Assembly: GCA_030840415.1 (NCBI GenBank)
Contig: JAVEEO010000399.1
Location: 1-9,738, forward strand
DNA length: 9,738 bases
Direction of reading: 5' to 3'
Source of the DNA: Pseudonocardiales bacterium
GTDB taxonomy: Bacteria; Actinomycetota; Actinomycetes; Mycobacteriales; Jatrophihabitantaceae
Part shown: positions 1 to 4,863 of the stretch, one piece after another
How the letters are laid out: each line of letters starts with the position of its first letter
How positions within the stretch are numbered: position 1 is the first letter of the stretch
Notes under the pieces: model-generated
The model's database searches: none
What the model saw: only the letters and a program-made list of their open reading frames with translations
Told to the model about the DNA's origin: nothing
Program-made: the position numbers and the translations under genes

Positions 1-147
1 TGTCCCGAGACCGTCGGCAGGTAGAGCCCCAGCGGTACCGGTCGCGGCTACCCTGGGCGATCTGTTCGGTCGAAGTGCCTTTTAACCCCAGTGCCAGTTC
101 CGCAACATGGTGAGTACCCCCTTCCCCAGTTTGAATACAGGCGCAAA

Positions 148-1137
148 ATGACCCCTTATGCAATGGAGTGCTTTGCGCTTCTATCAGCGCTGAGTCTGAC
201 TTATTCGACCTCGCTGAGGCGAGTTGAACGATTGCGGCGCGCCGTTAGTCTCGACCGCCTTCCGGACATGATGGGCGTATGGACATTTGCCGGTGTCGCA
301 GTACTCCCATTGCCACTGGTCGCCGTTATGGCGGTGGTTGCCTCGGCAGGCGAATGGCCATCCCGCAAGGTTCATCAAGGGGGCCGGCCGGCGAAGTACA
401 TCGTCAGCACCGCCGCCCTGGCGCTTGCCTGCGTCGCCGCGGCACTAGCCAGAAATCTGGCTCCAGGCCTGGTCGGGATTGCGCTGGCGCTGCCCACCTT
501 CTGCCTGCTCAACCTTGCGCTCGTCGCAGCGCTGTACTGCTTAGAGGGAAAGGCGCACCTGCTGCGGATGTTCTGCGATCCGCACGCCCACCTGGTCGAG
601 GTGGGCACCCAAGCGTTGGGTGCGGTGGTCGGCCTGGCAATGCTGCAGTGGCATCCGCTGCTCGCGACCGGCGCCCTGGCGCTGCTCTACGTCCTGCACC
701 TAGGCTCGCTCCGTCATGTCGTCGAGGCCGAGGAGGCCTTTGACCCCGAGACCGGGCTCTGGTCCGAGGTCGCCTGGCGGGTGCAGGCCCAGCAGATGCT
801 CCACGACGTCCGGGGCCACGTCGCCCTGATCATCATCGATCCCGACCACCCCGGCCAGGAGCGCCAGATTCTGCGCTCCATCGAGTCCGGTCTCGGTCCC
901 TCGGACCTGCTCGGCCGCTACGGCACCCGCCAGATCCTGGTGCTGATCTCCGTCGGCCGGGCCGAAGCCGGTCCCTTCCTGAGCACCGGGTTCCGGGCCG
1001 ATCTTGCGGCCAGCGGCGTTTCCGCCGGGTTGGGCTGCGCGACCACGGCCGACGCCGAGTTGGAAGGCCTGCTGATCGGGGCCATGTCCGACCTGATGAG
1101 CCGGCGCGCGGCGGCCGGAGTCAACCGGAGCTGGTAG
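148..1137 (+). CDS. Membrane protein with degenerate GGDEF-like C-terminal domain
   Basis: From the ATG at 148 this encodes 329 residues. About five hydrophobic stretches (roughly residues 6-20, 41-66, 84-101, 105-130 and 150-184) suggest a multi-pass membrane sensor. From about residue 197 the sequence follows the GGDEF layout: DPETGLW matches the D-x-L-T-G-L-x-N entry, HVALIIIDPDH matches the first core strand, and RYGTRQILVLI sits where R-x-GGDEF-x-hL is expected. The GGDEF residues are replaced (YGTRQ), so diguanylate cyclase activity is unlikely. A ligand-sensing or scaffold role is inference. The domain is also short, about 130 residues against about 160. Start choice is uncertain: GTG 91 has no ribosome site, ATG 148 has a weak AGG at 139-141, and ATG 163 is also in frame. 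The first 70 or so codons are much less G/C-rich at third positions than the rest. It converges on the XRE gene at 1150 with 12 bp between. Confidence 0.72.
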   Translation: MTPYAMECFALLSALSLTYSTSLRRVERLRRAVSLDRLPDMMGVWTFAGVAVLPLPLVAVMAVVASAGEWPSRKVHQGGRPAKYIVSTAALALACVAAALARNLAPGLVGIALALPTFCLLNLALVAALYCLEGKAHLLRMFCDPHAHLVEVGTQALGAVVGLAMLQWHPLLATGALALLYVLHLGSLRHVVEAEEAFDPETGLWSEVAWRVQAQQMLHDVRGHVALIIIDPDHPGQERQILRSIESGLGPSDLLGRYGTRQILVLISVGRAEAGPFLSTGFRADLAASGVSAGLGCATTADAELEGLLIGAMSDLMSRRAAAGVNRSW

Positions 1138-1149
1138 GCGAACCGGCGC

Positions 1150-1809
1150 TCAGCCGGCCTCGGCTTCGGGTATGACCGAGGCCAGCGCGCCTTCCAGGAA
1201 CGACAGCACCGCAGCCAGCGCGCGGGCACCCTCCGAGGTGGCGGCCCTGCCCCGCTCCCCCATCTCGAGCAGCAGGTCGGCGACCTGACGCCGCTCAGCC
1301 GTCGTGAAGGTCGAGATGTCCAGCGACGGCACCTCGACGGGCGACGCCGCGCTGACCGGCGCCGTGAACGCGCGGATCAGCCCCGCCACCGCCTGGGCCT
1401 GCTCGATCGTCAGCGCGTCGGTCGATGCCGGCAGCATCGAGGCGAGCAGCGACCGGTCCTCCGACACGTCGATCTCGAGCTGGGTCGCATAGCTCAGCAC
1501 CACCTCGCGGGCGTCGATGCCGAGCGCGCTGGCCGTGCCTTCGATGACCTCCCGGGACTTCGGCCAGCCCCTGACCTCACCTTTGCTGATCTTGCCGAAG
1601 GTCTGGTACGGCACCGAGCCGCCGGAACGCTCCTCCAGTTGACGGAGCGTCATGCCGGTGGCCAGCTTCTGACGGACCAGTTGCGCGATTGTCGGGACGT
1701 GTCCGGAGCCTGGGTCCACCACAGCGTTTGATCGACCCCTTTCGAAGGTGAGCGTCGCTGACCGGCCTGCGGTACCCCGGTCCCGGGCGTCTACAAAGGT
1801 AGAGGTCAC
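1150..1809 (-). CDS. XRE-family helix-turn-helix transcriptional regulator
   Basis: The protein has 219 residues from GTG 1809. Residues 40-110 form a helix-turn-helix domain of the type common in actinobacteria: TIAQLVRQKL, then TLRQLEERSGG, then a recognition-helix region around PYQTFGKISKGEVRGWP, then a helix ending GIDAREVVLSYA. The domain resembles stand-alone actinobacterial regulators and actinophage immunity repressors. The remaining 110 residues are two or three predicted helices (about 134-149 and 169-214) that could dimerise or bind a partner; I do not recognise a family there. No clear Shine-Dalgarno precedes GTG 1809. GTG 1722 is an alternative that would remove 29 residues outside the domain, with AAAGGGG about 15 bp upstream of it. 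The gene is divergent from the 90-residue HTH gene at 2256, with palindromes at 1834-1848 and 1886-1904 in between, so autoregulation or mutual control is plausible. Targets are unknown. Confidence 0.8.
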   Translation of the reverse strand: MTSTFVDARDRGTAGRSATLTFERGRSNAVVDPGSGHVPTIAQLVRQKLATGMTLRQLEERSGGSVPYQTFGKISKGEVRGWPKSREVIEGTASALGIDAREVVLSYATQLEIDVSEDRSLLASMLPASTDALTIEQAQAVAGLIRAFTAPVSAASPVEVPSLDISTFTTAERRQVADLLLEMGERGRAATSEGARALAAVLSFLEGALASVIPEAEAG

Positions 1810-1833
1810 CGAGCCGTCCGATGCCCGGATTCT

Positions 1834-1848
1834 CGGAACTACATTCCG
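1834..1848. promoter_or_regulatory. Palindrome CGGAA-N5-TTCCG, possible operator
   Basis: Perfect 5-bp arms (1834-1838 and 1844-1848) flank a 5-bp spacer, 25 bp upstream of the GTG start of the - strand XRE gene. The position would suit an operator for autoregulation. This is inference from symmetry and location only. Confidence 0.3.
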
Positions 1849-1862
1849 GTAATTGTGTGCCG

Positions 1863-1891
1863 AGTGTCTACTACCAACCGACAGGTGTCAA
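1863..1891 (-). promoter_or_regulatory. Possible promoter of the XRE regulator
   Basis: Read on the - strand, TTGACA occupies 1891-1886. The best -10 candidates are TAGACA at 1870-1865 (15-bp spacing) and GACACT at 1868-1863 (17-bp spacing). Transcription would start near 1858, leaving a leader of about 50 nt before GTG 1809. The -35 is a consensus match; the -10 is weak. Confidence 0.3.
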
Positions 1892-1904
1892 CGTAAACTT
1901 GACA
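1886..1904. promoter_or_regulatory. TGTCAA-N7-TTGACA palindrome, candidate shared operator
   Basis: Perfect 6-bp inverted arms (1886-1891 and 1899-1904) are separated by CGTAAAC. Each arm is also a consensus -35 hexamer on its own outward strand, so a protein bound here would cover both divergent promoters. Further copies of the half-site TGACAG or CTGTCA lie at 2043-2048 and 2071-2076. The natural candidate binders are the two flanking HTH proteins. Confidence 0.4.
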
Positions 1905-1928
1905 GCGGCCCGGCCAGCAGGCGACGAT
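1899..1928 (+). promoter_or_regulatory. Possible promoter for the structured leader and 90-residue HTH gene
   Basis: TTGACA at 1899-1904 is followed after 18 bp by GACGAT at 1923-1928, a poor -10 match (3 of 6). Transcription from about 1935 would give a leader of about 320 nt containing all the stem-loops up to 2226. The -35 match is exact; the -10 is the weak point. Confidence 0.3.
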
Positions 1929-1957
1929 TCCAGCAGCCCGGAAGAAGCCTGGTTTTG

Positions 1958-2034
1958 CGAGGAGAAGCTGCATGCGATTGCGAAATGGCTCGGTGTGGCA
2001 TTCGCCGCGCCAGGTTCTCGCCATGCCCTCCTCG
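1958..2034 (+). repeat. Long-range inverted repeat closing a possible large stem-loop
   Basis: CGAGGAG (1958-1964) pairs perfectly with CTCCTCG (2028-2034). Just inside, GCATG (1970-1974) can pair with CATGC (2022-2026). If formed, this would bury the GAGGAG that precedes ATG 1972. It is less certain than the downstream hairpins because the loop is long. Confidence 0.3.
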
Positions 2035-2042
2035 TCAGTCAG

Positions 2043-2076
2043 TGACAGACGCGCCGATGTTCGGCGGGCGCTGTCA
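2043..2076 (+). repeat. Stem-loop 1 of structured leader (TGACAG...CTGTCA)
   Basis: The outer arms TGACAG (2043-2048) and CTGTCA (2071-2076) pair perfectly. With small bulges the stem continues through CGC/GCG (2050-2052 with 2068-2070) and GCC/GGC (2053-2055 with 2063-2065) to a seven-base loop. The arms also match the TGACA half-site of the 1886-1904 palindrome, so this could equally be a protein-binding site in DNA. Confidence 0.45.
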
Positions 2077-2092
2077 GTGGCAACCGACCAGC

Positions 2093-2110
2093 GGCTGACT
2101 CGGGTCAGCC
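2093..2110 (+). repeat. Stem-loop 2 of structured leader
   Basis: A perfect 7-bp stem (GGCTGAC at 2093-2099, GTCAGCC at 2104-2110) closes a TCGG tetraloop. No T-run follows and no gene ends here, so a terminator role is unlikely. Confidence 0.5.
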
Positions 2111-2115
2111 CCCGA

Positions 2116-2154
2116 CGCGGCTGGGAACCGCGCCGGGTCCTGTTGGGGGACAGG
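2116..2154 (+). repeat. Two weaker small stem-loops
   Basis: CGCGG (2116-2120) can pair with CCGCG (2128-2132), and CCTGT (2139-2143) with ACAGG (2150-2154). Each has five base pairs and a loop of six or seven bases. Alone they mean little in GC-rich DNA. They are listed because they sit in register between stronger hairpins. Confidence 0.3.
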
Positions 2155-2158
2155 GGAA

Positions 2159-2195
2159 GGCGGTGGGGTGGCACTCACCTGCTCACTCCACCGCC
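2159..2195 (+). repeat. Stem-loop 3: 13-bp hairpin with anti-Shine-Dalgarno loop
   Basis: GGCGGTGG (2159-2166) pairs perfectly with CCACCGCC (2188-2195). The stem extends inward five more pairs (2167-2171 with 2183-2187), two of them G-U. The 11-base loop (2172-2182) contains CTCACCT at 2174-2180, the exact reverse complement of AGGTGAG at 2243-2249, the ribosome site of the next gene. This suggests a pseudoknot or a switch that hides the site; it has not been tested. Confidence 0.5.
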
Positions 2196-2204
2196 GTCGC
2201 CCAT

Positions 2205-2226
2205 CAGGCGGCATCGCCGCCGCCTG
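2205..2226 (+). repeat. Stem-loop 4 of structured leader
   Basis: A perfect 8-bp stem (CAGGCGGC at 2205-2212, GCCGCCTG at 2219-2226) closes an ATCGCC loop. It ends 13 bases before the GGGAGGTG ribosome site, so its folding could affect access to that site or act as an attenuator. Confidence 0.5.
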
Positions 2227-2239
2227 GCGCCGACTACTC

Positions 2240-2247
2240 GGGAGGTG
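2240..2247 (+). promoter_or_regulatory. Strong ribosome-binding site fixing the HTH start
   Basis: GGGAGGTG lies nine bases before GTG 2256. This decides the start over an in-frame GTG at 2163, which would add 31 residues translated from the hairpin region. Bases 2243-2249 are complementary to the loop at 2174-2180. Confidence 0.75.
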
Positions 2248-2255
2248 AGCGCACC

Positions 2256-2528
2256 GTGCAACTTCGAAGCCGTGACGCCCTGATCATCTGTCTGGAAGCG
2301 AGCGGCATGTCCGAACGGCAACTCGCCCGGGTCGCCACCCTCGGACACGCCACCGTCAATCACCTGGTCACCGGCCGCCGCACCCGCTGCTCGCTGGCGA
2401 CCGCCCGCGCCATCGAGGCCGCGCTCGACTGCCCGGCAGGAACGTTGTTCGAGGACACCTACCTCGACGACGTCCAGTGGGACCGGCCGGATGATCGGAG
2501 CCGGCAGCGCAAGCCGATGATGGCCTGA
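2256..2528 (+). CDS. Small XRE/Cro-like helix-turn-helix protein
   Basis: The protein has 90 residues from GTG 2256. Residues 7-65 form a compact helix-turn-helix: DALIICLEASGMS, then ERQLARVATLG, recognition helix HATVNHLVTGRRT, then a helix with ATARAIEAALDCP, ending GTLFE. This matches the small XRE proteins common in actinobacterial accessory DNA and actinophages (the pattern A-x-x-I-x-x-A-L-x-x-P-x-x-x-L-F). The tail, residues 66-90, is charged and probably disordered. It is a DNA-binding regulator acting in the cytoplasm. The nearest candidate targets are the divergent promoters around 1886-1904. The unusually long structured leader suggests that its synthesis is controlled after transcription starts. 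It might be a prophage remnant, but no other phage gene is visible. It converges on the yihY-like gene ending at 2595. Confidence 0.8.
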   Translation: MQLRSRDALIICLEASGMSERQLARVATLGHATVNHLVTGRRTRCSLATARAIEAALDCPAGTLFEDTYLDDVQWDRPDDRSRQRKPMMA

Positions 2529-2558
2529 GCCTGCGCTTGATTGCCTGAGCCGACGCTT
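2523..2558 (+). repeat. Tandem direct repeat over the HTH stop codon
   Basis: Two 16-bp copies (2523-2538 and 2543-2558) begin GCCTGAGCC and end CGCTT, 20 bp apart, with 14 of 16 bases identical. The first copy contains the TGA stop of the HTH gene. It looks like a short local duplication. Confidence 0.5.
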
Positions 2559-2561
2559 CGA

Positions 2562-2577
2562 GCCGCACTGCAGCGGC
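2562..2577. terminator. Weak hairpin between convergent genes
   Basis: GCCGC (2562-2566) and GCGGC (2573-2577) close a six-base loop in the 66-bp gap between the convergent HTH and yihY-like genes. There is no T-tract. The position suits a bidirectional terminator, but the stem is only 5 bp. Confidence 0.25.
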
Positions 2578-2594
2578 GGGAACCGACGGGCCAG

Positions 2595-3659
2595 CTAGCC
2601 GGTCTCGGGTCGGCCGGAGCTTCCCGGCTGCCGGGATTCCTCCGACCCCGCTGGTCCGTCCGGCTCGTGGAACTCCACCTCGACCGTCTCGAAGCCCTTG
2701 TGCTTCTCGGTCATGGGGTAGGAGGCATAGGCCCGGCGGTCGCCGTCGGTGAGCCGGACGTTGTCGGTGAATGGGGTCAGCAGGCTGCGCGGCCAGAGTT
2801 TGCGGGCCCGCACCACGCTGTACTCGGCACAGAGCACGATCACCAGCGCGCCGAGATAGATCCAGGCCAACAGCCCCAGCACCAGGCCGAACACGCCGTA
2901 GGTGGCGCTGGCGTCCTTGAGCTGGTGGCCGACGTAGTAGGTGCCGACCTCCTGCAACAGCTGCCAGCAGACCGCTGCCGCCAACGCGCCGCCGCGGACC
3001 TGGCTGACAGTGATCTGCTGGGCGGTCATCAGCTGGAAGGCCACCACGAACAGCACGGCATTCACCGCGATCGACAGCACCGCGCTCAGGACCCGGGCCC
3101 CGACGCCGAGGTTGGTGCCGTAGGCGGCGGCGCTGGTGGTCAGGGCTGAGAGCACCGTGGTGGCCAGCAGGCCGCCTCCGACCAGCAACAGCAGCAGCAG
3201 GCTGATGCCGCGCGCCTTGAACGGATTCGGGCGGGCGTTGCGAGGCACCGCCCACACCTTGTTCATGGCGTTCTGGCCGGCCTGCGCGACGCCCAGGCCG
3301 CCGTAGACGCTGCCGAGGATCCCGACCACCAGGCCGAGCACCCTGCCGTGCAACGGGTCGATGTTGGTCCGCAACTGGTCGCCGATCACCGGGAACTGGC
3401 TGAGCGCGGAGTTGAGCACCTGCAGCTGCAGGTGCTCGTTGCCGTGCAGCGCGTAGCCCAGCACCGTGACCAACAGCAGCAACAGCGGGAACAGCGAGAC
3501 GAAGGCGTAGTACGTGATCAGGGCGGCCAGCACGTTGCCCTGATCGTCGGCGAACTTGTAGACCACCGCCAGCGGCAGCCCGGCCCCCGGGTGCCGGCGT
3601 TGGAACCGGTCGAGGGCGGCGGTGATCCGCGAGACCCGCACCGGCAGGTCCTCGGTCAC
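2595..3659 (-). CDS. YihY/BrkB (UPF0761)-family inner membrane protein
   Basis: The protein has 354 residues from GTG 3659. Six hydrophobic segments at about 44-70, 103-125, 150-173, 190-212, 222-243 and 252-280 match the six-helix family once mislabelled ribonuclease BN. Family hallmarks are present: [17 protein letters not shown] near residue 46, and [19 protein letters not shown] followed by [18 protein letters not shown] near 237-280. The biochemical role is unknown; transport or envelope functions have been suggested for the family. The last 70 residues are a hydrophilic, Pro/Glu/Ser-rich tail, likely cytoplasmic. The start is set by the GTGA overlap with the upstream udgB stop and by GGGGGAGG (3677-3670). 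Longer in-frame extensions upstream only read the wrong frame of udgB. The 4-bp overlap implies cotranscription and coupled translation with udgB. Confidence 0.88.
   Translation of the reverse strand: MTEDLPVRVSRITAALDRFQRRHPGAGLPLAVVYKFADDQGNVLAALITYYAFVSLFPLLLLLVTVLGYALHGNEHLQLQVLNSALSQFPVIGDQLRTNIDPLHGRVLGLVVGILGSVYGGLGVAQAGQNAMNKVWAVPRNARPNPFKARGISLLLLLLVGGGLLATTVLSALTTSAAAYGTNLGVGARVLSAVLSIAVNAVLFVVAFQLMTAQQITVSQVRGGALAAAVCWQLLQEVGTYYVGHQLKDASATYGVFGLVLGLLAWIYLGALVIVLCAEYSVVRARKLWPRSLLTPFTDNVRLTDGDRRAYASYPMTEKHKGFETVEVEFHEPDGPAGSEESRQPGSSGRPETG
3414..3437. repeat. Perfect 24-bp palindrome inside the yihY-like gene
   Basis: Twelve bases, GAGCACCTGCAG, are followed immediately by their exact reverse complement. 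On the coding strand this spells residues EHLQLQVL. The run of Leu/Gln codons accounts for part of the symmetry, but 12 perfect pairs without a spacer is uncommon. Confidence 0.6.
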
Positions 3660-4432
3660 CGGGCGGACACCTCCCCCGGTTGAGGCAGCCGCTGGGCTCC
3701 GGCGGGCAGCAACCCGGCGTCGACCGCCGCGCGCGCCAGCACCTCGCGCAGCATGGCCGGCGTCAGCCGTCCGGTGAAGGTGTTCTGCTGGCTGACGTGG
3801 TAGCAGCCGAACAGGGCCAGCTCCGGGCCGGAGTCGGTGGCCGGCAACCGCACCGTGGCGCCGTGGCCGAACACCGGCAATGGCCGGGGCAGCCGCCAGG
3901 ACGAACCGGCCAGCACCGGCAGCAGTGCCTGCCAGCCGAAGCCGCCCAGCACCACCACGGTGCGCAGCGTCGGCCGCAGCAGCCCTAGCTCGCGCGCCAG
4001 CCACGGCCGGCAGGTGTCCCGCTCGGCAGGCGTCGGCCGGTTCTCCGGCGGCGCGCACCGCACCGGAGCGGTGATCCGCACCCTGCGCAGCCGCATCCCG
4101 TCACCGGCCGAGACCGACGTCGGCTGGGATGCCAGGCCGAGCTCGTGCAGCGCCGCGTAGAGCACGTCGCCGGACCGGTCACCGGTGAACATCCGGCCGG
4201 TCCGGTTGGCGCCGTGCGCCGCCGGAGCCAGCCCGACGATCGCCATCGCCGCGTCCGCTGGCCCGAAGCCGGGCACCGGACGGCCCCAGTAGTCCCAGGA
4301 CCGGTAGGCGGCCCGCTTGACCCGCGCGACCTCCTCGCGCCACTGGACCAACCGCGGGCAGGCCCGGCAGTCGACGACCGCGGCGTCGAGTTCGGCCAGG
4401 GACGAGACGCCTCCCGGCTCCTGGCTTATCAT
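3656..4432 (-). CDS. udgB: Family 5 uracil-DNA glycosylase (UdgB type)
   Basis: The protein has 258 residues from ATG 4432. It removes uracil, and in known family members other deaminated bases, from DNA to start base excision repair. The family-5 motifs are clear: GLAPAAHG at residues 67-74 with [10 protein letters not shown] through D85, where other UDG families carry a polar catalytic residue in place of Ala, and the [10 protein letters not shown] loop at 212-221. Four cysteines, C22 and C25 (CRAC) with C126 and C141, are placed to bind the 4Fe-4S cluster of this superfamily. The GRPVPGFG and [11 protein letters not shown] segments are also typical. An open frame extends to 4552 but reads through the promoter. 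TATGAT ends six bases before ATG 4432, so a leaderless start is likely. The gene is the first of an operon with the overlapping yihY-like gene. Confidence 0.9.
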   Translation of the reverse strand: MISQEPGGVSSLAELDAAVVDCRACPRLVQWREEVARVKRAAYRSWDYWGRPVPGFGPADAAMAIVGLAPAAHGANRTGRMFTGDRSGDVLYAALHELGLASQPTSVSAGDGMRLRRVRITAPVRCAPPENRPTPAERDTCRPWLARELGLLRPTLRTVVVLGGFGWQALLPVLAGSSWRLPRPLPVFGHGATVRLPATDSGPELALFGCYHVSQQNTFTGRLTPAMLREVLARAAVDAGLLPAGAQRLPQPGEVSAR

Positions 4433-4438
4433 CGATCG

Positions 4439-4444
4439 ATCATA
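4439..4444 (-). promoter_or_regulatory. Leaderless -10 promoter of udgB
   Basis: On the - strand TATGAT (4444-4439) matches TATAAT at five of six positions and is followed by CGATCG and then ATG at 4432. Transcription would start on or next to the A of the start codon. Leaderless transcripts are frequent in actinobacteria, and udgB has no Shine-Dalgarno. No good -35 is seen. Confidence 0.6.
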
Positions 4445-4454
4445 GGTGCGCACC
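4445..4454. promoter_or_regulatory. 10-bp palindrome abutting the udgB -10 box
   Basis: GGTGCGCACC is perfectly self-complementary and lies in the spacer directly upstream of TATGAT. A bound protein would block the promoter. It could be an operator, or chance in GC-rich DNA. Confidence 0.35.
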
Positions 4455-4626
4455 AACGGCACCCGGCGGGGTCCTTCCGGTCCCAAGGCGGCAACGCTGG
4501 TGAACCGGGCTGGAGTGCGCTGCCAACCCGGGGCGCGGTGACGCAGCGACACGCTGGTGCGGCAGCCACCTCATCCACCGGCTGTCACCGGCGCGACTAT
4601 CGATGGGTTGGGCGCGGGTAATCCGG

Positions 4627-4655
4627 TTGACACCGGTCCGGTAAGCGCCTTCAGT
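4627..4655 (+). promoter_or_regulatory. Candidate promoter of the dehydrogenase operon
   Basis: Consensus TTGACA (4627-4632), a 17-bp spacer and TTCAGT (4650-4655, 3 of 6 matches) would start transcription near 4662, about 25 nt before GTG 4687. The imperfectly spaced palindrome ACCGG-T-CCGGT (4632-4642) overlaps the end of the -35 and could be an operator. Between this site and the udgB promoter (4455-4626) I see no gene. Confidence 0.45.
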
Positions 4656-4672
4656 AGCTACGACGACACGGC

Positions 4673-4678
4673 AGGGAG
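4673..4678 (+). promoter_or_regulatory. Ribosome-binding site of the 58-residue ORF
   Basis: AGGGAG lies eight bases before GTG 4687, at normal spacing. It favours GTG 4687 over the in-frame GTG at 4678, which the site itself overlaps. Confidence 0.45.
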
Positions 4679-4686
4679 TGGCGCAC

Positions 4687-4863
4687 GTGAAGTTCTGCGA
4701 CCAGGCAGCCGCAGCGCCGGCAGCCTTGACTGCAGGGGACCGGTCGCGGACACTCCGGGTGTCGCTCAGCACGGAGCAGGGCGCCATATTCGGCCCGGAG
4801 CGCACGTGGCGACGCCCGGCCGATCGACGGCCACGCGGCCACCGGCCAGGAGTCCCATCATGA
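4687..4863 (+). CDS. Candidate small protein of 58 residues, unrecognised
   Basis: The ORF starts at GTG with MKFCDQAAAAPAAL and ends in a basic, proline-rich tail (RRPADRRPRGHRPGVPS). Support comes from context: a TTGACA promoter about 55 bp upstream, AGGGAG at good spacing, and a stop codon that overlaps the next start as ATGA (4860-4863), the usual sign of coupled translation. Third-position G/C is about 74%, below neighbouring genes, and no domain, signal peptide or membrane segment is visible. It could be a true small protein, a leader ORF that mainly tunes translation of the next gene, or chance. Confidence 0.42.
   Translation: MKFCDQAAAAPAALTAGDRSRTLRVSLSTEQGAIFGPERTWRRPADRRPRGHRPGVPS

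Larger units (their letters stand above)
1810..2255. other. Long regulatory intergenic region between two divergent HTH genes
   Basis: This 446-bp stretch has no convincing gene. It holds two palindromes (1834-1848 and 1886-1904), candidate -35 boxes on both strands, and a series of inverted repeats from 1958 to 2226 just before the Shine-Dalgarno of the gene at 2256. Short ORFs cross it, but they lack third-position G/C bias or overlap the stem-loops. One (ATG 1972, 103 codons, stop at 2283) does have GAGGAG seven bases upstream. I treat it as possible but unproven, because its product is arginine-rich without recognisable features and it would overlap the start of the HTH gene by 28 bp. Confidence 0.7.

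Noticed and set aside
2..85. Possible 3' end of an upstream + strand gene, open from the left edge to TAA at 83-85
   Set aside because: Only 27 codons are visible, with weak third-position G/C bias, and other frames are also open for much of it. This is not enough to call a gene.
1821..2045. 74-codon + strand ORF from ATG 1821
   Set aside because: No ribosome site, third-position G/C near 61%, and it crosses the candidate operator palindromes.
1839..2174. 111-codon - strand ORF in the intergenic region
   Set aside because: It runs through the stem-loops and the shared promoter, with no ribosome site or recognisable features.
2205..2226. Stem-loops of the 1810-2255 region as transcription terminators
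   Set aside because: No gene ends into this region on either strand and no T-runs follow the stems.
2043..2226. tRNA or other known structural RNA in the hairpin cluster
   Set aside because: There is no T-loop GTTCRA motif, no acceptor-stem pairing and no recognisable known RNA family.
2541..3149. + strand ORFs antisense to the yihY-like and udgB genes (also 3348-3683, 3680-3988, 4145-4621)
   Set aside because: They are Gln/His/Arg-rich products opposite well-supported genes, without ribosome sites.
3420..3490. CAG/CAA triplet runs in the yihY-like gene as a microsatellite
   Set aside because: They encode leucine-rich membrane helices (CTG/TTG codons on the - strand), the normal outcome for a membrane protein.
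3660..4058. N-terminal extension of the yihY-like frame up to 4058
   Set aside because: The extra residues are low-complexity Ala/Arg/Gly read from the wrong frame of udgB. The GTGA overlap and GGGGGAGG support the start at 3659.
4433..4552. 40-residue extension of udgB to 4552
   Set aside because: It would read through the TATGAT promoter, is not recognisable family sequence, and ATG 4432 fits a leaderless start.
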